A program made the translations under genes and the position numbers. A DNA stretch of 64,000 bases, from contig NZ_JBEPLU010000002.1 in assembly GCF_040545335.1 (NCBI RefSeq), positions 124,001 to 188,000 on the forward strand, given 5' to 3'. This DNA comes from Phenylobacterium koreense. Its GTDB lineage: Bacteria; Pseudomonadota; Alphaproteobacteria; Caulobacterales; Caulobacteraceae. The notes beneath the pieces are model-generated. The model searched no databases, was not told the origin of the DNA, and saw only the letters and a program-made list of their open reading frames with translations. Position 1 is the stretch's first letter. Each line of letters opens with the position of its first letter. Shown one piece after another: positions 31,279 through 40,248 of this stretch.

Positions 31279-33823
31279 TCGCCGAGTTGATGATCTGGGC
31301 GACCTCGGCGATCTGCCGGCGGGTTTCCGGGCAGTCGATGCGGCAGGTCTTCTCGTCCAGCGGCGCGCGACCGGCGGCGCAGCGCATGTGATCCTGCGAA
31401 CGCTTGGAGAGCGCCCAGTTCATCGGGTTTCGGAAGCTCTTGTCCTCGCACAGCATGACCGGCGCATAGAGCGCGATGGAACCTCCGCCGGCGGCGTCCA
31501 GCGGCGCCTGCAGGCTGCGCTGCGCGACCAGGGTCCGCAGCTCCCGGGCCATGTGATAGCCGTGGCCCGCTCGGCTGGCGAAGAAACCGCGGGCCGGTGC
31601 GAGCGCCTCGTTGAGCCACCAGACCGGCTTGATCTGCGAAGCACCCAGGTTGAGTGGAGCAGAAGGGCTCCTTGTCGTGGCCGGCGCCGCCGGATCGGCC
31701 GCCTTCTGGGGCTGGCCGCTATAGGCGGCGACCACGAAGACGATGTGCAGCGGGTCGGTCTTGCCGGGTCCCTGGGTGACCGCGTCGGCCAGTTCTCGCA
31801 GCGCCTCGATCCCGACCGTATCGAAATAGCCGCCGTCGATGACGTGACCCCGGGCCTGCGACGTCGGCTGACCGTCCCTGGTCAGAGTTCCCGCCGGACT
31901 GACCCAGGGAAAGCGCGCGCCGTTGTGGATCGCTGAGGAGATCGGAATGTCCCGCCGGGTCAGTCTGTGGAAGTCGTGGGCGTCGATCCGGCGGGGTGGG
32001 GCGAGCGTGCTGGTCAGGATGCGGCGGCCGGTCTGCTCGCTGGCGCCGTTGATCATCAGGATGGGACGCCAGGGCTCGCCGGCCACCGGCCGCAGCTCCA
32101 GGAACGGCTCATCGAGGGTCAGGGGCCGATCCTTGCGGCCCTTGCGCCAGGCCGCTTCCCATGAGCGTTCCAGCCCCTCGGCGCGGTCGGGCAGGATCGG
32201 CAGCGGCAGGAAGCGGTGCAGCAGGTCGGGGAAGAGGAGGCCGCCGATCACCGGGCTGAGCGCGTCCGCCCCGGTGAGCTGCTCGACCGCCGGGGCCACG
32301 GCGTCGGGCGCGATGGCTGGGTCATCCTGCAGGGCGGCGGCATATCCCACCGCCCCAACGCTGCCGCCGGAAACCGAGCTGATCGCGAAGACTGCGTTGC
32401 GGAGCCGGCCGCCGGTCTGCTGGTGGAGCGTCGAGAGCACCTCTCCGGTCCAGAAGCCGGCGCGCGAGGCGCCGCCCTCGGCCGCCACCAGCACCATCAC
32501 GCGCCGTCCCTGCGCGTCACGCGGCGCCTGGTCACGCCAGAGGGCGTAGGCCTGTTGCAGGTTGAGGCGGCGGGGCAAGGCCTGCGCGGCGGGCTTGGCC
32601 GCGAGAGCCCGGCGTCCCACCGCGTGATTATCCAAGGCCGGGAACAGGCTGACGACGAAAGCCAGCAGCAGCAAGGCCGGCACCACCGGGATCTGGAAAA
32701 TCCGCCCGAATTGGTTGGCGATCACCAGATAGGGGATCAGCAGCCCGACCCCGAGGAAGACCACGGTCGGCGCGCCCAGGAAGCGTGGAACCGAGACCGG
32801 CCAGACGATGAACGCCGCCATCCCGATCGCGCCCAGCACCGCCGAGAAGATCACCCAGCGGCGGCCCAGCTTCGGCGCGCGCGGCGCTTTCGGCATTTTC
32901 CCGGTGATCGCCGGCCCGATCCTGTTGCGCCAGATGACCAGCGGAAAGAAGACCGCGGCGGCCAGGACCAGCAGCGCCCGCAGGAACCAGGCGTCCGGAT
33001 CGTCGGTGATCATCAGGCCGACGGCCGCGGCCAGGAACGGCACGGTGGCCAGCAGCCGCGGCATCAGCTCCAGATAACCGCGCGCCGGGCCCCACTTGGT
33101 GCGATCGAGTCCGCAATTGCTGTTGATGATCATCCGCGGCCATATCCAGGCCTGGGTCGCGAACAGCACCAGGCCCAGGCAGAAGGCGATCTGCTTCCAG
33201 ATGGCGTCGCCGCTGACCGAGAAGCCGTCCTCCGCGACCGTCCGGACCAGGTCGCGGCCCTGGGTCAGGCCTGCCAGTGCGAACCCAACCAGCAGCACGA
33301 GCGCGGCGACAATGCCCGCGCCCTGGCTTTGCTTCACGGCGAGCTGGGTGAGCCGCCAAAGTCCGAACAGACCCTTGAAGCGCCGCGGGTCGGTCTCCGG
33401 ATCTACGGGATCGGTCGGCGCCGCGAGCCGGGCGCCGCGCACCTCCACCGCGCCGGCGGCGCCGCTCTGCCCGTCCTGCCGGTCGTTGGCGAAGGCGACG
33501 AGCTGACCGGAGGTCTGGAACTGATGCTCGCGGCCCGCGCCGATGGCGAAGGTCTCGCCGCCCTCCACCTGGCCGATCAGGCAGAACCAGTCGTGCTCCG
33601 GCTCGCGCGGATGGATATCGAGGATGTCGAAGGCGAAGTTGCGGTAGCCGTTCGGACCGCAGGGGATCAGCGTGTCGCGCCAGCGGCCGTCCGCAGAGAA
33701 GCGCCAGACCTCGCCCGCCTCGACCTGGCCGAGGACCACGGCCGAGCTGCTGGCGGGAACGAGGGCAGGACCCATGACGTCCAGGCGGGCTTCATCCTGC
33801 TTCGCCTCGGGCTTCTTCGCCAT
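31265..33823 (-). CDS. Membrane-embedded patatin-like phospholipase with lectin-like N-domain
   Basis: This 852-residue protein starts at the ATG at 33823 (M-A-K-K), with a run of six Cs in the plus strand giving a GGGG ribosome site 7 bases off. Residues about 22-131 look like a beta-sandwich similar to the PA-IL (LecA) galactose-lectin fold: C-G-P-N-G-Y-R-N-F, C-L-I-G-Q-V-E-G-G, F-A-I-G, S-G-Q-L-V-A-F-A-N-D. About seven hydrophobic segments lie between 168 and 395. The patatin domain follows from about 440: A-E-G-G-A-S-R-A-G-F (oxyanion), S-S-V-S-G-G-S (nucleophile Ser485), and I-D-G-G-Y-F-D (Asp). Expected activity is membrane lipid or acyl-ester hydrolysis. The lectin-like assignment is tentative, since LecA calcium and sugar residues are not all kept. 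Confidence 0.72.
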   Translation of the reverse strand: MAKKPEAKQDEARLDVMGPALVPASSSAVVLGQVEAGEVWRFSADGRWRDTLIPCGPNGYRNFAFDILDIHPREPEHDWFCLIGQVEGGETFAIGAGREHQFQTSGQLVAFANDRQDGQSGAAGAVEVRGARLAAPTDPVDPETDPRRFKGLFGLWRLTQLAVKQSQGAGIVAALVLLVGFALAGLTQGRDLVRTVAEDGFSVSGDAIWKQIAFCLGLVLFATQAWIWPRMIINSNCGLDRTKWGPARGYLELMPRLLATVPFLAAAVGLMITDDPDAWFLRALLVLAAAVFFPLVIWRNRIGPAITGKMPKAPRAPKLGRRWVIFSAVLGAIGMAAFIVWPVSVPRFLGAPTVVFLGVGLLIPYLVIANQFGRIFQIPVVPALLLLAFVVSLFPALDNHAVGRRALAAKPAAQALPRRLNLQQAYALWRDQAPRDAQGRRVMVLVAAEGGASRAGFWTGEVLSTLHQQTGGRLRNAVFAISSVSGGSVGAVGYAAALQDDPAIAPDAVAPAVEQLTGADALSPVIGGLLFPDLLHRFLPLPILPDRAEGLERSWEAAWRKGRKDRPLTLDEPFLELRPVAGEPWRPILMINGASEQTGRRILTSTLAPPRRIDAHDFHRLTRRDIPISSAIHNGARFPWVSPAGTLTRDGQPTSQARGHVIDGGYFDTVGIEALRELADAVTQGPGKTDPLHIVFVVAAYSGQPQKAADPAAPATTRSPSAPLNLGASQIKPVWWLNEALAPARGFFASRAGHGYHMARELRTLVAQRSLQAPLDAAGGGSIALYAPVMLCEDKSFRNPMNWALSKRSQDHMRCAAGRAPLDEKTCRIDCPETRRQIAEVAQIINSATTPP

Positions 33824-33899
33824 GCGCATCCCCCCAGATCGCCTGGGAGGATATGCCGGCCGGTCCGGGATTCAACCACCCGGTGTTCTTTGAGTGGCG

Positions 33900-34925
33900 T
33901 CAGGCCTTGGCGAGTTCGCCGCAGACGAAGGCTTCTTCGCCCGCGTGCAGCAGGCCGTCGAGCACGTCGGGCAGATCGTGCGGATCGACGATCAGCACTA
34001 GGCCGACGCCGCAGTTGAAGGTCCGGCGCATTTCGTGCTCGGCCACGCCGCCGACCTCGGCCAGCCACTGGAAGACCGGCGGCAGGGTCCAGGCCTCCCA
34101 GTCGAACCTGGGAACCAGGCCCTCGGCGATGGCGCGCGGCGGATTCTCGATCAGGCCGCCGCCGGTGATGTGCGCGACGCCCTTGATGCGGCCGGCCTTG
34201 ATCTGGGGCAGCACGCTCTTGATGTAGATTCGCGTGGGCGCCATCAGCGCCTGCGCCAGCGTCTTGCCCTCTTCGAACGGCGCCGGCGCGTCCCAGGCCA
34301 GGCCCGAGCGTTCCACGATCCGGCGAACCAGCGAATAGCCGTTGGAGTGCGGGCCGGACGAGCCGATGGCGATCAGCACGTCGCCGGCCTGCTGGGCGTC
34401 GAGCTTGGGCAGCACGCCGCCGCGATCGACGGCCCCGACGCAGAAGCCGGCCAGGTCGTAGTCGCCTTCGGAGTACATGCCCGGCATTTCGGCGGTCTCG
34501 CCGCCCACCAGCGCGGCGCCCGCCTGCGAGCAGCCCTCGGCGATGCCGGCCACGACCCGCGCGGCCGCATCGACGTCCAGCTTGCCGGTGGCGAAGTAGT
34601 CCAGGAACATCAGCGGCTCGGCGCCCTGGGCCAGCAGGTCGTTCACGCACATGGCGACCAGGTCGATGCCGACCGTGTCGTGCATGCCGGTTTCGATGGC
34701 GATCTTCAGCTTGGTGCCCACGCCGTCGGTCGTGGTGACCAGCAGCGGATCTTCGTAGCCGGCGGCCTTCAGGTCGAACAGCGCGCCGAAGCCGCCAAGG
34801 GCCGCATCGGCGCCGGGGCGACGCGTCGCCTTGGCCAGCGGCTTGATACGCTCTATCAGGGCGTTTCCGGCGTCGATGTCGACGCCGGCCTGGGCGTAGG
34901 TGAGGCCATTGGGCCGCTCGGTCAT
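33900..34925 (-). CDS. purM: Phosphoribosylformylglycinamidine cyclo-ligase (AIR synthetase)
   Basis: This 341-residue enzyme closes the imidazole ring in de novo purine synthesis using ATP. It opens [17 protein letters not shown], with the family's Y-x-x-A-G-V-D. Further motifs are [30 protein letters not shown], and [13 protein letters not shown]. In many alphaproteobacteria purN follows purM; here the patatin-like gene does. It is divergent from rnd, which also matches the arrangement in relatives. Confidence 0.96.
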   Translation of the reverse strand: MTERPNGLTYAQAGVDIDAGNALIERIKPLAKATRRPGADAALGGFGALFDLKAAGYEDPLLVTTTDGVGTKLKIAIETGMHDTVGIDLVAMCVNDLLAQGAEPLMFLDYFATGKLDVDAAARVVAGIAEGCSQAGAALVGGETAEMPGMYSEGDYDLAGFCVGAVDRGGVLPKLDAQQAGDVLIAIGSSGPHSNGYSLVRRIVERSGLAWDAPAPFEEGKTLAQALMAPTRIYIKSVLPQIKAGRIKGVAHITGGGLIENPPRAIAEGLVPRFDWEAWTLPPVFQWLAEVGGVAEHEMRRTFNCGVGLVLIVDPHDLPDVLDGLLHAGEEAFVCGELAKA

Positions 34926-35018
34926 GTGACGCCTTTAGTACCAGGACGAGTAAGAAATCAGCCGCTGCGCGCATCAGGCGCTTGCAGACTCGGCTTTGCG
35001 CGAGCGTATAGCTACTTG

Positions 35019-36203
35019 ATGACGCCGATTACAACCACCGCCGAACTGCAAGGGTTCTGCGACAAGGTCAAAGGTCAGCCTTTTATCGCCGTGGACACCG
35101 AGTTCATGCGCGAAACGACCTACTGGCCGAAGCTCTGTCTCATCCAGGCTGCGACCCCCACCGCCGAAGCGGTCATCGACCCGCTGGCCGACGGCATCGA
35201 CCTGGAGCCGTTCCTGCAGCTGATGCGCGATCCGAGCATCGAGAAGGTGTTCCACGCCGCCCGGCAGGACGTCGAAATCTTCAATAATCTGAACGCGATG
35301 CCGACGCCGCTGTTCGACACCCAGGTGGCCGGCATGGCCGCCGGGTTCGGCGAGCAGATCGCCTACGACGCCCTGGTCCGCCAGATGCTGAAGGTGGAGA
35401 TCGACAAGTCCTCGCGCTTCACCGACTGGGCGCGCCGCCCGCTGACTGACGCTCAGCTCATCTACGCCGTGGGCGATGTGACGCACCTCGCCAAGCTCTA
35501 TCCCATGCTGCGCGCGCGGCTGGAGAAGGAAGGCCGCCTGGCCTGGGTGGTCGACGAAATGCAGGGCCTGATCGATCCGGCCATGTACGACACCAGCCCG
35601 GAAAACGCCTGGAAGCGGCTGCGCCCGCGCCGGCACACGGCCAAGTACCTGGCGATCTTCAAGGCGGTGGCGGACTGGCGCGAGCGCACCGCCCAGCAGC
35701 GCGACCAGCCGCGCGGCCGGATCCTCAAGGACGACGCCATCGACGAGATCGCGACCCAGGCCCCCACCGACGCCGAGGCGCTGGATCGCCTGCGCTCGGT
35801 GCCGAAGGGCTTCTCGGGCTCGCGGTTCGGACCGGACCTGCTGGCCGCCGTCCGCGAGGCGCTGAAGGATCCGGAAGCCTACGCGCCGGTGATCGAGCGG
35901 CACAAGCCGCAGAACTCGCCCGCGGCCGGCGCTGTGGTCGAACTGCTGAAGGTGCTGCTCAAGGCCCGCTCGGAGGACGCCGGCGTGGCGTCCAAGCTGA
36001 TCGCAACCGTGTCCGACCTCGAGCAGATCGCCAACGACGACAACGCCAAGACCCAGGCCCTGACCGGTTGGCGCCGCGAGGCGTTCGGCGAGGACGCCCT
36101 GCGCCTGAAGCGCGGTGAACTGGCCCTGGTGCTCGACGGCGCCCGCGTGCGGGTGGTCGAGGTGCGGCGCGCCCCGAAGAAGGCGACGGAAGCGGCCGAG
36201 TAG
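35019..36203 (+). CDS. rnd: Ribonuclease D
   Basis: This 394-residue 3'-5' exoribonuclease trims tRNA precursors and other small RNAs. The DEDDy exonuclease residues are D and E in A-V-D-T-E-F-M-R-E-T, D in A-A-R-Q-D-V-E-I-F, and Y and D in Y-A-V-G-D-V-T-H-L. An HRDC-like domain lies at about 205-290 and a second helical domain follows. The ATG at 35019 is chosen because the exonuclease domain starts 25 residues later; the frame is open far upstream only because of base composition. The C-terminus ends in a basic A-P-K-K-A-T-E tail. Confidence 0.94.
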   Translation: MTPITTTAELQGFCDKVKGQPFIAVDTEFMRETTYWPKLCLIQAATPTAEAVIDPLADGIDLEPFLQLMRDPSIEKVFHAARQDVEIFNNLNAMPTPLFDTQVAGMAAGFGEQIAYDALVRQMLKVEIDKSSRFTDWARRPLTDAQLIYAVGDVTHLAKLYPMLRARLEKEGRLAWVVDEMQGLIDPAMYDTSPENAWKRLRPRRHTAKYLAIFKAVADWRERTAQQRDQPRGRILKDDAIDEIATQAPTDAEALDRLRSVPKGFSGSRFGPDLLAAVREALKDPEAYAPVIERHKPQNSPAAGAVVELLKVLLKARSEDAGVASKLIATVSDLEQIANDDNAKTQALTGWRREAFGEDALRLKRGELALVLDGARVRVVEVRRAPKKATEAAE

Positions 36204-36215
36204 GCCGCCTCCAAC

Positions 36216-37379
36216 TCAGCAGGCCGCTGCTTCTCGCGTGGCCAGCCGCTGGCTCAGCAGCGCGGTGACGATCGCCGCCGCCGGCATCAGCGCCCCGATC
36301 CAGGTCACCGCGCCCAGCCCCGGTCCATGGTCTATCACCGCCCCGCCGAGCCAGGCGCCCAGGGCGTTGCCCAGGTTGAACGCGGCGATGTTCAGGCTGG
36401 AGGCCAGGGTCTGGCCGGCCCCGCCCGCCGCCTCCATCAGCCGAAGCTGCAGCGGCGCGACCGTGGCGAAGGCCGCGGCGCCGAGCAGGCCGGTGAAGAC
36501 GACCGCGGCGGGCTTGTTATCCAGGATGAAGGTCATGGCCAGCATGACCATGGTCAGCGCCCCGAGCGTGCCGAACAGGGCCGGGGTCAGGGCGCGGTCG
36601 GCCGCCTTGCCGCCCAGGAAGTTGCCGGCGACCAGGCCGCCGCCGAACACCAGCAGGATGGGCGAGACCGCGGCGATCGGAAAGCCGGTGATCTGGGTCA
36701 GGATCGGCTGGATATAGGTGAAGACGGCGAACACCCCGCCAAAGCCCAGCACGGTCATCAGGAGGCCCAGCAGCACCTGCGGCCGGCGCAGGACCGACAA
36801 CTCCTCGGCCAGCGAGCCGGCCTCGACCGGCTGCTCGGCCCGGGGGACGAAGAGCACCAGCACGGCGGCGGCGAAGACGCCGATGCCGCCCACCGCCCAG
36901 AAGGTCGAGCGCCAGCCGAAGGATTCGCCCAGCCAGGCGCCGAACGGAACGCCCACCAGGGTCGCGGCGGTCAGGCCGGTGAACATCAGGGCGATGGCCG
37001 AGGCCCGGCGCTCGGGCGTGACAAGCCCGGCTGCGACCACCGATCCCACGCCGAAGAAGGTGCCGTGCGCCAGTGCGGTGATCACCCGCGCGATCATCAG
37101 GACCTCGTAGTTCGGCGCCAGGGCGCAGGCGAGGTTGCCGATGGTGAAGATCGCCATCAGGGCGATGAGCGTCGTTTTCCGCGGCAGTCGGCGGGTGGCG
37201 ATGGTGAGCAAGGGCGCGCCGGCGAAGACGCCCAGCGCGTATCCGGTGATCAGCAGGCCCGCGGCGGGGATCGAGACCCCGAGATCCCCCGACACCTGCA
37301 ACAGCAGGCCCATGATCACGAATTCGGTAACGCCGATGCCGAAGGCTCCGGCGGTGAGGGCATAGAGGGCGATAGGCAC
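36216..37379 (-). CDS. MFS transporter, AraJ/YdhP-type drug/sugar exporter
   Basis: This 387-residue protein has 12 predicted transmembrane helices. I choose the GTG at 37379 as start: it gives V-P-I-A-L-Y-A-L-T-A-G-A-F-G-I-G-V-T-E-F-V-I-M-G-L, the standard opening of this MFS group, with GGAG 7 bases ahead. The A-motif-like loop reads R-R-L-P-R-K-T. The family exports arabinose-like sugars, chloramphenicol or other small molecules; the substrate here is unknown. It is divergent from a LysR regulator, its likely controller. Confidence 0.9.
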   Translation of the reverse strand: MPIALYALTAGAFGIGVTEFVIMGLLLQVSGDLGVSIPAAGLLITGYALGVFAGAPLLTIATRRLPRKTTLIALMAIFTIGNLACALAPNYEVLMIARVITALAHGTFFGVGSVVAAGLVTPERRASAIALMFTGLTAATLVGVPFGAWLGESFGWRSTFWAVGGIGVFAAAVLVLFVPRAEQPVEAGSLAEELSVLRRPQVLLGLLMTVLGFGGVFAVFTYIQPILTQITGFPIAAVSPILLVFGGGLVAGNFLGGKAADRALTPALFGTLGALTMVMLAMTFILDNKPAAVVFTGLLGAAAFATVAPLQLRLMEAAGGAGQTLASSLNIAAFNLGNALGAWLGGAVIDHGPGLGAVTWIGALMPAAAIVTALLSQRLATREAAAC

Positions 37380-37424
37380 GGCTTTCTCCAAGGGCGTGGG
37401 GCGAGCCTGCGCTAGATGGAGCCG

Positions 37425-37438
37425 TTCAAGCCTATGAA
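37425..37438. promoter_or_regulatory. Possible LysR operator between MFS and LysR genes
   Basis: TTCA-N6-TGAA at 37425-37438 is an inverted repeat that fits the T-N11-A pattern of LysR-type binding sites. It lies in the 99-base gap between the two divergent genes, where such an operator would be expected. Confidence 0.4.
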
Positions 37439-37478
37439 GTAGAGTGCATGAAGGCACATCACTTATGAGCTGAACTCA

Positions 37479-38399
37479 ATGTCTAGGCCGGAGATCAACC
37501 GTTCGACCGAGATGGAGGTCTTCGTTCGGGTCGTGGAGACCGGCGGGCTGTCGGCTGCGGCGCGGGCTCTGCGGCTGACCCCGTCCGCAGTCAGCAAGCT
37601 CATGACCAGGCTTGAGGCGCGCCTGGGCGCCAGGTTGCTCAACCGCTCGACCCGCAAGTTGCAGCTCACCCCCGAGGGCGCGGGCTTCTACGCCCGCAGC
37701 GTCCAGGTGCTGGCCGACATCGAGGAGGCCGAGCGCGAAGTGCTGGCGGGCGCGGCTCCGCGCGGGCGGGTCAGGGTGAACAGCGTCGTGGACCTGGGCC
37801 GCAACCTGCTGCTGCCGCTGGTTCCGGGGTTCCTGGCCCAGCATCCGGACGTCACCCTCGACATCGTCCTGACCGACCAGGTAGTGGACCTGCTGGAGGA
37901 GCGCGCCGATATCGCCGTCCGGGTCGGGCCGTTGCGATCCTCGAACTTGACGGCGCGCAAGCTGGGCGAAAGCCGCACGATCGTCGTGGCTTCGCCCGAC
38001 TACCTGGCGCGCCGTGGAACCCCGACCAGGTTGGAGGATCTGGCTGGCCATCACCAGATGGACTTCACCTTCGCCCGCAGCGTCCGCAACTGGCCGTTCC
38101 GCAATGCCGACGGGGAGATCGTCTATCTGCCGGGCGTCGGCGGCGTACAGGTGAGCGACGGGGAAAGCCTGCGTCGACTGGCGGTGGAAGGAGCCGGGCT
38201 CGCCCGGCTCAGCGTGTTCTCGGCCGCGGCGGACCTGGAAGCCGGGCGGCTCGTGCCGGTGCTGGAAGAGTTCCATCCCGGCGACAAGCTCGAGGTCCAC
38301 GCCGTGTTTCTCGGCCAGGGCGGGCGTCTGCCGGCGCGGGTGCGGGCGGTGATCGACTACCTGGCCGCCAACCTGCGCCTGCCGACCTGGCCGGTGTGA
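37479..38399 (+). CDS. LysR family transcriptional regulator
   Basis: This 306-residue protein has an N-terminal winged helix-turn-helix (about 8-66): M-E-V-F-V-R-V-V-E-T-G-G-L-S-A-A-A-R-A, then L-T-P-S-A-V-S-K-L-M-T-R-L-E and G-A-R-L-L-N-R-S-T-R. A periplasmic-binding-like effector domain follows at about 92-300. It is divergent from the MFS gene and probably regulates it and itself through the TTCA-N6-TGAA element. The effector is unknown. Confidence 0.93.
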   Translation: MSRPEINRSTEMEVFVRVVETGGLSAAARALRLTPSAVSKLMTRLEARLGARLLNRSTRKLQLTPEGAGFYARSVQVLADIEEAEREVLAGAAPRGRVRVNSVVDLGRNLLLPLVPGFLAQHPDVTLDIVLTDQVVDLLEERADIAVRVGPLRSSNLTARKLGESRTIVVASPDYLARRGTPTRLEDLAGHHQMDFTFARSVRNWPFRNADGEIVYLPGVGGVQVSDGESLRRLAVEGAGLARLSVFSAAADLEAGRLVPVLEEFHPGDKLEVHAVFLGQGGRLPARVRAVIDYLAANLRLPTWPV

Positions 38400-38405
38400 G
38401 GAACT

Positions 38406-38480
38406 TGTGGATAAGTTGAACGGCTTGCGGCGGTTGGCGTAGCGATGTTCTTCAAGTCGGTTGCGCACCGATTATCCACC
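38406..38480. promoter_or_regulatory. Pair of inverted DnaA-box-like sites
   Basis: TGTGGATAA at 38406-38414 is a perfect DnaA box on the minus strand. TTATCCACC at 38472-38480 matches the box at 8 of 9 positions on the plus strand. They face away from each other, 57 bases apart, just after the LysR gene. No origin-like AT-rich region is present, so a DnaA titration or regulatory site is more likely than an origin. Confidence 0.4.
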
Positions 38481-38786
38481 GAACGCGGATATTCCGGTCG
38501 TGCTTGATCCTTGCCAGCGGTTCGGATCGGCGCGAGCCTGAACCCGTCGAAGGGAAACGCAGCGCGGCGAGCCGGGGAGCCCCCGGAGCGGAAGCGGGCA
38601 GAAGGCTCCAGGAGACGTCAGGCCAAGGGGCGACCCAAGGCCGGCGCCTCTCGGAACCACGGCGACGACCAGGCCGGCCAGAGCGATCTCGCCGCCCGAA
38701 CCGTCAACGACCTTCCGGCATCAGGTCCCATGACCTGGATGGAGGCGACGCCGTGGGTGACCGCAGCGCCGCCTTCTTGCCGTTGG
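38481..38786. other. Gene-free stretch with a dispersed-repeat-like segment
   Basis: I see no gene here. Open frames on both strands (for example 38511-38903 plus and 38472-38660 minus) are Arg/Pro/Gly-rich and unlike proteins. The segment around 38527-38557, with GAACCCGTCGAAGGG, resembles a dispersed intergenic element often seen in Caulobacterales and sphingomonads. That comparison is from memory. Confidence 0.4.
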
Positions 38787-40037
38787 CTACTTCACGTCGG
38801 TGAGTGCGTCGTAGACCAGCGGATAGGAGATGGACCGAACCTCCGGCGTGTCGCGGCCGGGAACCGAGCCGTTGAGGTTCTGAATCATGCCGATGAAGAC
38901 TAGGTCGTTGGTCGGGTCGATCCAGAACCAGGTGCCGAACGCGCCTCCCCAGTAAAAGCTGTCCTTGCCCTGCGGGGTCGTGGCCTTGGCCGGATCGAGG
39001 ACGACGGCGACATCCATGCCAAAGCCGATCCCCTGCTGGCTTGGGCCGTAGAGGTCCACCAGCACCCCGTCCTTCAGGACGTTCTGGCGCATCAGCTTGA
39101 TAGTCTCGGGCTTCAGTATCCGCGTCCCGTCCAACTCTCCGCCGTTCAGCAGCATCTGGCTGAAGCGCCAGTAGTCCTCGGTCGTCGAGAGCAGTCCGCC
39201 CGATCCGGACAGGAAGGCCGGCTTCACCGACGGATCGTTGACGCTTGGCGTTGCGATGAGCTTCTTCTGGGCGTCATAGGTATGGACCGAGGTGACGCGC
39301 GGCAGCTCGGCCGCCGGAACGGAAAAGCCGGTGTCCGCCATCTTCAGCGGGTTGAAGATGCGCTGCTCGAAGAACTGGTCGAGCGGTTGGCCCGACAGCT
39401 TCTCGATGATGTGCCCCTGGATGTTCACGCTGGGGCCATAGCGCCAGTCGGTTCCCGGCTGGGTGGCGAGCGGTAGCTTGCCGAGCTTGTCGATCATCGC
39501 CTGCAGCGGCTCGTCGCGATTGGTGACGTCTGGCGCGTATCCGGCGGAGACATCGAACCCGGCCGTATGGCTCATCAGCTCGCGCATGGTCATGGGATGG
39601 TCCTGCGCGACCAGCGTTCCATCCGGTCCCTTGACCTTGAGGTTCGCGAACTCCGGCACGTATTTGGCGACAGGGTCGTCCAGCTTCCACTTGCCTTCCT
39701 CGTAGAGGATCATCATGGCGACGCCGGTCACCGGCTTGGTCATGGATGCGATGCGGAAGATGGTGTCGCGGTGGAGCGGGGCCTTGGTGTTCACGTCCTG
39801 CACGCCGTAGGCGTCGAAATGCACGACCTTGCCGTGGCGCGCGAGAAGGGTGGCGACGCCGGCCAGACGGCCCTCGTCCACTAGGCCGTGGAAGGTCTTG
39901 TTGAGGGCTTCAAGTCCCGTGGACGAGACGCCGACCGACGCCGGCGGGGCGATCGAGACTTCCGCCCAGGACGGGCTCGCGCCCAAGGCGACCGAGGCGA
40001 GCAATAGGGCAAGCAGACGCTTTCGCGTGACGGACAT
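38787..40037 (-). CDS. Exported serine hydrolase, beta-lactamase/EstB family
   Basis: This 416-residue protein has a signal peptide (to S-W-A, residue 25). The beta-lactamase-fold hydrolase has the S-x-x-K motif S98-M-T-K101, a tyrosine in W-R-Y-G-P-S near residue 214 where class C enzymes have Y-x-N, and the third-motif region W-G-G-A-F-G-T-W near the C-terminus. Such proteins are usually periplasmic esterases or D-amino-acid peptidases rather than true beta-lactamases. A GGGGGG run precedes the ATG. A GCTAGAAT element (minus strand, 40076-40083) resembles a -10, 38 bases upstream. Confidence 0.85.
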   Translation of the reverse strand: MSVTRKRLLALLLASVALGASPSWAEVSIAPPASVGVSSTGLEALNKTFHGLVDEGRLAGVATLLARHGKVVHFDAYGVQDVNTKAPLHRDTIFRIASMTKPVTGVAMMILYEEGKWKLDDPVAKYVPEFANLKVKGPDGTLVAQDHPMTMRELMSHTAGFDVSAGYAPDVTNRDEPLQAMIDKLGKLPLATQPGTDWRYGPSVNIQGHIIEKLSGQPLDQFFEQRIFNPLKMADTGFSVPAAELPRVTSVHTYDAQKKLIATPSVNDPSVKPAFLSGSGGLLSTTEDYWRFSQMLLNGGELDGTRILKPETIKLMRQNVLKDGVLVDLYGPSQQGIGFGMDVAVVLDPAKATTPQGKDSFYWGGAFGTWFWIDPTNDLVFIGMIQNLNGSVPGRDTPEVRSISYPLVYDALTDVK

Positions 40038-40210
40038 GGTCGTTCCCCCCTAGGGATTCGCTCTTTATTGAGCGCATTCTAGCTTGGGGTATGGGCCACG
40101 GCCATGGCCCCTCGTTGCAGCAGATCTGCCGCGCCCAATCCACGCACGCTCGGGCGGGCGGGGATGACGATCTGAACGATGGAGCCAGCTCGATCCAAGC
40201 CATGGGCGGT

Positions 40211-40238
40211 AGCCCCCTCGCGGCAGGTCGAGGGGGCT
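40211..40238 (-). terminator. Hairpin downstream of the alkaline phosphatase
   Basis: AGCCCCCTCG (40211-40220) and CGAGGGGGCT (40229-40238) form a perfect 10-bp stem with an 8-base loop. It begins 10 bases after the stop of the minus-strand alkaline phosphatase gene. There is no T-tract, so the terminator call rests on the stem and position. Confidence 0.55.
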
Positions 40239-40248
40239 GGGAGAGAGC

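Noticed and set aside
38406..38480. A replication origin at the DnaA boxes
   Set aside because: Only two boxes, no AT-rich unwinding region, and no origin-flanking genes typical of Caulobacterales.
38472..38903. Small open frames in the gap after the LysR gene
   Set aside because: Arg/Pro-rich composition, no ribosome site and no helix or signal pattern; the region looks non-coding.
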